From contig NZ_OLMR01000003.1 of the NCBI RefSeq assembly GCF_900291955.1, positions 62,001-126,000 of the forward strand: DNA of 64,000 bases, given 5' to 3'. The position numbers and the translations under genes were made by a program. The stretch is from Pseudoruminococcus massiliensis. Its GTDB lineage: Bacteria > Bacillota > Clostridia > Oscillospirales > Acutalibacteraceae. Under the pieces are notes generated by a model. The model was given only the letters and a program-made list of their open reading frames with translations. It ran no database searches and was not told the origin of the DNA. Positions 60,733 to 64,000 of this stretch are shown piece by piece (the first letter of the stretch is position 1; the number at the start of each line of letters is the position of its first letter).

Positions 60733-63729
60733 TTATTTCAGCCATTTTTCAAGTGCATTATATAACTGATTTAAATCCAATGGCTTAGATATATGTTGAT
60801 TCATACCTGATTTTAATGCTGCCTGAACATCTTGAGCCAAAGCATTAGCTGTCATTGCTAATATAGGAATATTATTTAAATCTTCTCTGCCGGAATTTCT
60901 TATTATACGAGTTGCTTCGTAACCATTCATAATTGGCATTTGAATATCCATAAAAATAATATCATAATAATGTGGCTCTAAGGATAGGATTCTGTCTACT
61001 GCTTCTTTTCCGTTAGAAGCATATTCGACTTTTAATCCAGCCATTCCAAGAATTTCACCGGCTATTTCGCAATTAAGGGTGTTATCTTCAACAAGCAAAG
61101 CCCTTTTAGATGAATAATCTTTTTTAGAAAATTTTATAAGTGAATTTGCATTATTTTCATTGCAATAATTTTGAGAATTACTAAAAATATTTTCATCATT
61201 AGCAAATTTCAAGAATATAGTTACTGTAAATTTTGAGCCTTTGCCCTTTTTACTTTCTACTTCAATATCGCCATTCATCATACGAGCAATATTTCTTGCA
61301 ATAGGCATTCCAAGTCCTGTTCCTTGTATTTTCCCTATATAGCTTTTCCGCTCTCGTTCAAAAGGTTCAAATATACGATTTAAAAATTCGGGTTCCATAC
61401 CTACACCATTATCTTCAAATATAAATTCATAGCAGCCCATATGAGGTCTGTTTACAGCTTTTTCAGATATAATAACACTAATTTTACCACCAACTGGCGT
61501 ATATTTTATTGAATTACTTATAAGATTTGTAAAAATCTGCTGAATTCTTGTTTCATCTCCTACAACTTTATTGTGCTCTATGCTTTTTATATCAAGAGTA
61601 AGTGTATGATTTTTAGCTTCGGCTTGTGGTTTACATATATCAATAACATTATTAATAAGTTCTGTAAGCATTATTGATTCTTCATTAAGTTCGATTTTTC
61701 CAGATTCTATCTTACTCATATCAAGAATATCATTTATTAATGCCAAAAGATGTTTGCTTGATACTTTAATTTTATATAGACAATCAGCCATTTTCTCAGG
61801 ATTATTCAAATATATTTCCGCAATAGCTATCATACCTATAATCGCATTCATTGGCGTACGAATATCATGGCTCATATTCGAAAGAAAATTTGATTTAGCT
61901 TGATTGGCACGATTGGTTGCTTCATATGCCTCTTTTAATGCTTGCTTAGTAACAAGTTCATTTTTCTTTTCTTCGTCTATATACTGAGATACTAAAAGTG
62001 TATGAAGTGGCATTCCATAATTATCCACATCTACTGCAATAAAACTTATTCTTGCCCAACCTGCTTTTTTGCTATTAAGGTCCATACTTAATATGCTTTT
62101 GTTTTTCATACGCTCTCTAAGTGTATGAAGATTTGTGAATTTTCTTACATCTTTAATAAAGTCATCACTAACATCCAAATTTAACCACATATTAATAGTT
62201 TCTTGTGCATTACCGTTCTTTGGTATATACTCTTCAAGATAATCTACACTTATAATCTGTTCATATGTATCATTTATAAGGTCTATATAGTAATTGCAGT
62301 AATATATATCATTCATAGCTTCTATTATTGCAAGCCTTTTCTGTTCGGATTCTATGCTTTTTTGGAGTTCTTTTTTAGTATATAAAAGTTCGAGTTTCCT
62401 TCTTTCTTCCTCTTTATGTGCTGCTGTTGTGTCTGTTGCAATAACTATTGCTTCAATGTGATTATTATACTCATTTTTAGAAAGTAAAGCTAATAATCTT
62501 ATAAAAACATCTCTATTACAGTCGTAATATTCTGTTTCTATATTTGTAACTCCAATCTCAAAATGCTTAATAAGCAAATCTACTGTAAGATGTTTATTCA
62601 TATTTTCATTTAGAAATTTAGGCTTTTGAATAGCAATCCAATTTTCAACCAATTTATTATAAGAAACTGGTGCAGTTAAGCCTAACTCATTTAATAGATG
62701 CCTATTATTTCTTGTGTAAATTTCAGAATCTATAATTCCTTCCGTAACATCAAATTTAAAGGAAAACTCACAGTTATTAACAAGTGCATCACGATATTGC
62801 TTTCGTTCTGTATGAAGCTTCTCGCTAAGTTCTGCAAAACGAGTTATATCAAGAACAGAACTTAAAATAAATCTCTGTCCACTATCAAATTTTAAAAGCT
62901 TTGTGACCACACTTATAACATTTATATCGCCTTTTGAATTTTTAGATTTAAGGGTATAGGTAACTTCATCACCACAATTTTTAAGATTTTTTATTACTTG
63001 ATTTACAATACCTTTATCCTCATTTAGAATTTTTGTTTGTAAAAATTCTAAAAAAGAACCCATTAAATTTTCGTCATCGCAATCAAAAATACGCTTTGCT
63101 TTATCGTTTATTATTAAAAGTCTACGCTCTGGTACTGTATATGCGACAATACCGCAATTTAAAAGACTTACTATTTGATTTTGCATTGTAATAAGTTCTT
63201 CGTTTTTTTCTTTCAATTCTTGATTTTTTTGATATTGCATAAGAGCAATTACTCCATCGGTATTAACCATGACATTTTTTAATAAATGTCCTACTTTTTT
63301 TAGTGCATGGCATTCTTCATCTGACCAATTACTTCTATGAGTACACCAAATTCCTATTGAATAATAATAATTTTCACTACGAATAAACGCATAATCAAGT
63401 ATGCATTTCCGCTCACAATCTGTTTCTATATTATACACACACAAACTATCTTTCCCATATCTATCTAATGATGTGCCTATGAGGTTATGATTAATTGGAA
63501 ATTTCCTTTTGCTCATATTATACTTAGAGTTTTTTGCATCAAAATAAGGATAGAAAAATGTATCTTTATTCATATCTGCAAAAGCTATATATGCTGAATC
63601 AACATTAAATTTTGTACTAATTGCTGTAAGCAATTCAATAAAATCGTTATTTAATGGATTTCCTTTTTCTAAAATAGCATTAAAAAATTTTTTTATATCG
63701 TTATCTATTCGTGTTTTAAAGAGTTTCAT
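60733..63729 (-). CDS. Cytosolic hybrid histidine kinase with C-terminal receiver
   Basis: A 998-residue protein without transmembrane helices. The N-terminal ~180 residues look GAF-like; two or three PAS-like segments follow (~190-560), then a short coiled coil, HisKA with His621 in NMSHDIRTPMNAIIGM, HATPase (SNSIKYTPVGGKI, FEDNGVGMEPEF, GTGLGMPIARNIA) and a receiver (~870-998) with Asp928 in IFMDIQMPIMNG. There is no output or Hpt domain, so a partner is needed to relay phosphate. I chose the ATG at 63729 with GGGTG seven bases upstream. Confidence 0.9.
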   Translation of the reverse strand: MKLFKTRIDNDIKKFFNAILEKGNPLNNDFIELLTAISTKFNVDSAYIAFADMNKDTFFYPYFDAKNSKYNMSKRKFPINHNLIGTSLDRYGKDSLCVYNIETDCERKCILDYAFIRSENYYYSIGIWCTHRSNWSDEECHALKKVGHLLKNVMVNTDGVIALMQYQKNQELKEKNEELITMQNQIVSLLNCGIVAYTVPERRLLIINDKAKRIFDCDDENLMGSFLEFLQTKILNEDKGIVNQVIKNLKNCGDEVTYTLKSKNSKGDINVISVVTKLLKFDSGQRFILSSVLDITRFAELSEKLHTERKQYRDALVNNCEFSFKFDVTEGIIDSEIYTRNNRHLLNELGLTAPVSYNKLVENWIAIQKPKFLNENMNKHLTVDLLIKHFEIGVTNIETEYYDCNRDVFIRLLALLSKNEYNNHIEAIVIATDTTAAHKEEERRKLELLYTKKELQKSIESEQKRLAIIEAMNDIYYCNYYIDLINDTYEQIISVDYLEEYIPKNGNAQETINMWLNLDVSDDFIKDVRKFTNLHTLRERMKNKSILSMDLNSKKAGWARISFIAVDVDNYGMPLHTLLVSQYIDEEKKNELVTKQALKEAYEATNRANQAKSNFLSNMSHDIRTPMNAIIGMIAIAEIYLNNPEKMADCLYKIKVSSKHLLALINDILDMSKIESGKIELNEESIMLTELINNVIDICKPQAEAKNHTLTLDIKSIEHNKVVGDETRIQQIFTNLISNSIKYTPVGGKISVIISEKAVNRPHMGCYEFIFEDNGVGMEPEFLNRIFEPFERERKSYIGKIQGTGLGMPIARNIARMMNGDIEVESKKGKGSKFTVTIFLKFANDENIFSNSQNYCNENNANSLIKFSKKDYSSKRALLVEDNTLNCEIAGEILGMAGLKVEYASNGKEAVDRILSLEPHYYDIIFMDIQMPIMNGYEATRIIRNSGREDLNNIPILAMTANALAQDVQAALKSGMNQHISKPLDLNQLYNALEKWLK

Positions 63730-63764
63730 AATATACACCCAAATTCAAATTTAAATATACAATC

Positions 63765-63773
63765 ATTATATCA
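63765..63773 (-). promoter_or_regulatory. Extended -10 promoter of the hybrid kinase
   Basis: Minus-strand TATAAT at 63765-63770 with a preceding TGTGA, about 36 bases before the ATG; the -35 is weak. Confidence 0.5.
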
Positions 63774-63907
63774 CAGTCGCACAAAAATTCATAGTACTAA
63801 ATATAGTATTTTTGATATACTCATTCAAAGCTTTGATTTTGTACAGATTTTATCAAATTATTATGCTATATTTCTGCATAAATCTAAAAAATATCCCGAA
63901 ATAATAA

Positions 63908-63936
63908 TTGCAAGAGCCTTTACCATATGATATAAT
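63908..63936 (+). promoter_or_regulatory. Promoter of the gene leaving the window
   Basis: TTGCAA (63908-63913) and TATAAT (63931-63936), 17-bp spacing, 42 bases before ATG 63979. Confidence 0.75.
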
Positions 63937-63978
63937 AAATTGTTGATAATATAACTAAGTAAAAAGAGGGATTCTGAA

Positions 63979-64000
63979 ATGGATACAAGAGAGAATTTAA
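63979..64000 (+). CDS. Start of an unidentified gene (partial)
   Basis: ATG 63979 is preceded by AGAGGGA and a good promoter. Only MDTRENL is visible before the window ends, so no family can be given. Confidence 0.6.

Overview
The window is AT-rich bacterial DNA (roughly 35% GC by eye) with strong AGGAGG-type ribosome binding sites, frequent TTG and GTG starts, TTGACA/TATAAT promoters, T-box and TPP leaders and intrinsic terminators. The gene content (trpEGDCFBA behind a T-box, a two-gene SufC/SufB-type system, BceAB-like transporters, FMN-binding/ApbE proteins, a DltABCD-like set, IS3/IS30/IS1182 debris) fits a low-GC anaerobic Clostridia, most likely a Ruminococcus-like Oscillospiraceae gut organism. 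This assignment is inference; no rRNA or tRNA gene is present.

Layout. 1-3371: tail of an unknown gene, a terminator, then a MacB/FtsX-type ABC exporter with two permeases and an ATPase. 3392-10636: Trp T-box leader and the full trp operon E-G-D-C-F-B-A, interrupted between trpG and trpD by a 300-bp palindromic repeat. 10665-20043: amino acid transport, comprising a fused binding protein-permease with its ATPase, a TrpXYZ-like ABC importer, a LysR regulator, an NSS symporter and AzlC/AzlD. 20099-20311: internally deleted IS3 relic. 20391-25429: thioredoxin reductase and a phosphodiesterase, three uncharacterised small genes, and proB / ThyX-like gene / proA. 25612-31366: a flavin-based extracytoplasmic electron-transfer island (NusG-II protein, Gx transporter, haem/FMN membrane protein, ApbE, large surface protein). 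31398-35989: a decayed DUF4132-like gene, GNAT, HD hydrolase, EamA transporter, a small acidic protein and a TPR-SUFU-DUF2185 immunity-like protein. 36239-40492: two-component system, membrane-anchored partner and FemAB-like transferase. 40546-45570: pyrE, a TPR protein, an NAD-dependent epimerase, an isochorismatase-fold hydrolase and GNAT. 45737-47090: O-acetylhomoserine sulfhydrylase. 47136-48860: SufC/SufB pair. 48890-49189: second copy of the palindromic repeat. 49203-52221: TPP riboswitch and thiD-thiC-thiE. 52259-53083: a mosaic of three broken IS families. 53127-56088: csoR and a copper ATPase carrying a fused C-terminal CopZ domain with its own ribosome binding site. 56097-60583: dltACBD-like operon. 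60733-63770: cytosolic hybrid histidine kinase. The window ends inside the first codons of a new gene.

Most interesting points: the flavin electron-transfer island with a surface protein carrying an FMN-motif-like DAVSSAT; the in-frame internal start that could release free CopZ from CopA; a ThyX-fold protein without the ThyX signature inside the proline operon; the three-gene small acidic protein cluster; the mosaic palindromic repeats whose subterminal hairpins are swapped relative to ends and core; and the TPR-SUFU-DUF2185 composite protein. Protein family names rest on motif recognition by eye, with no database search.
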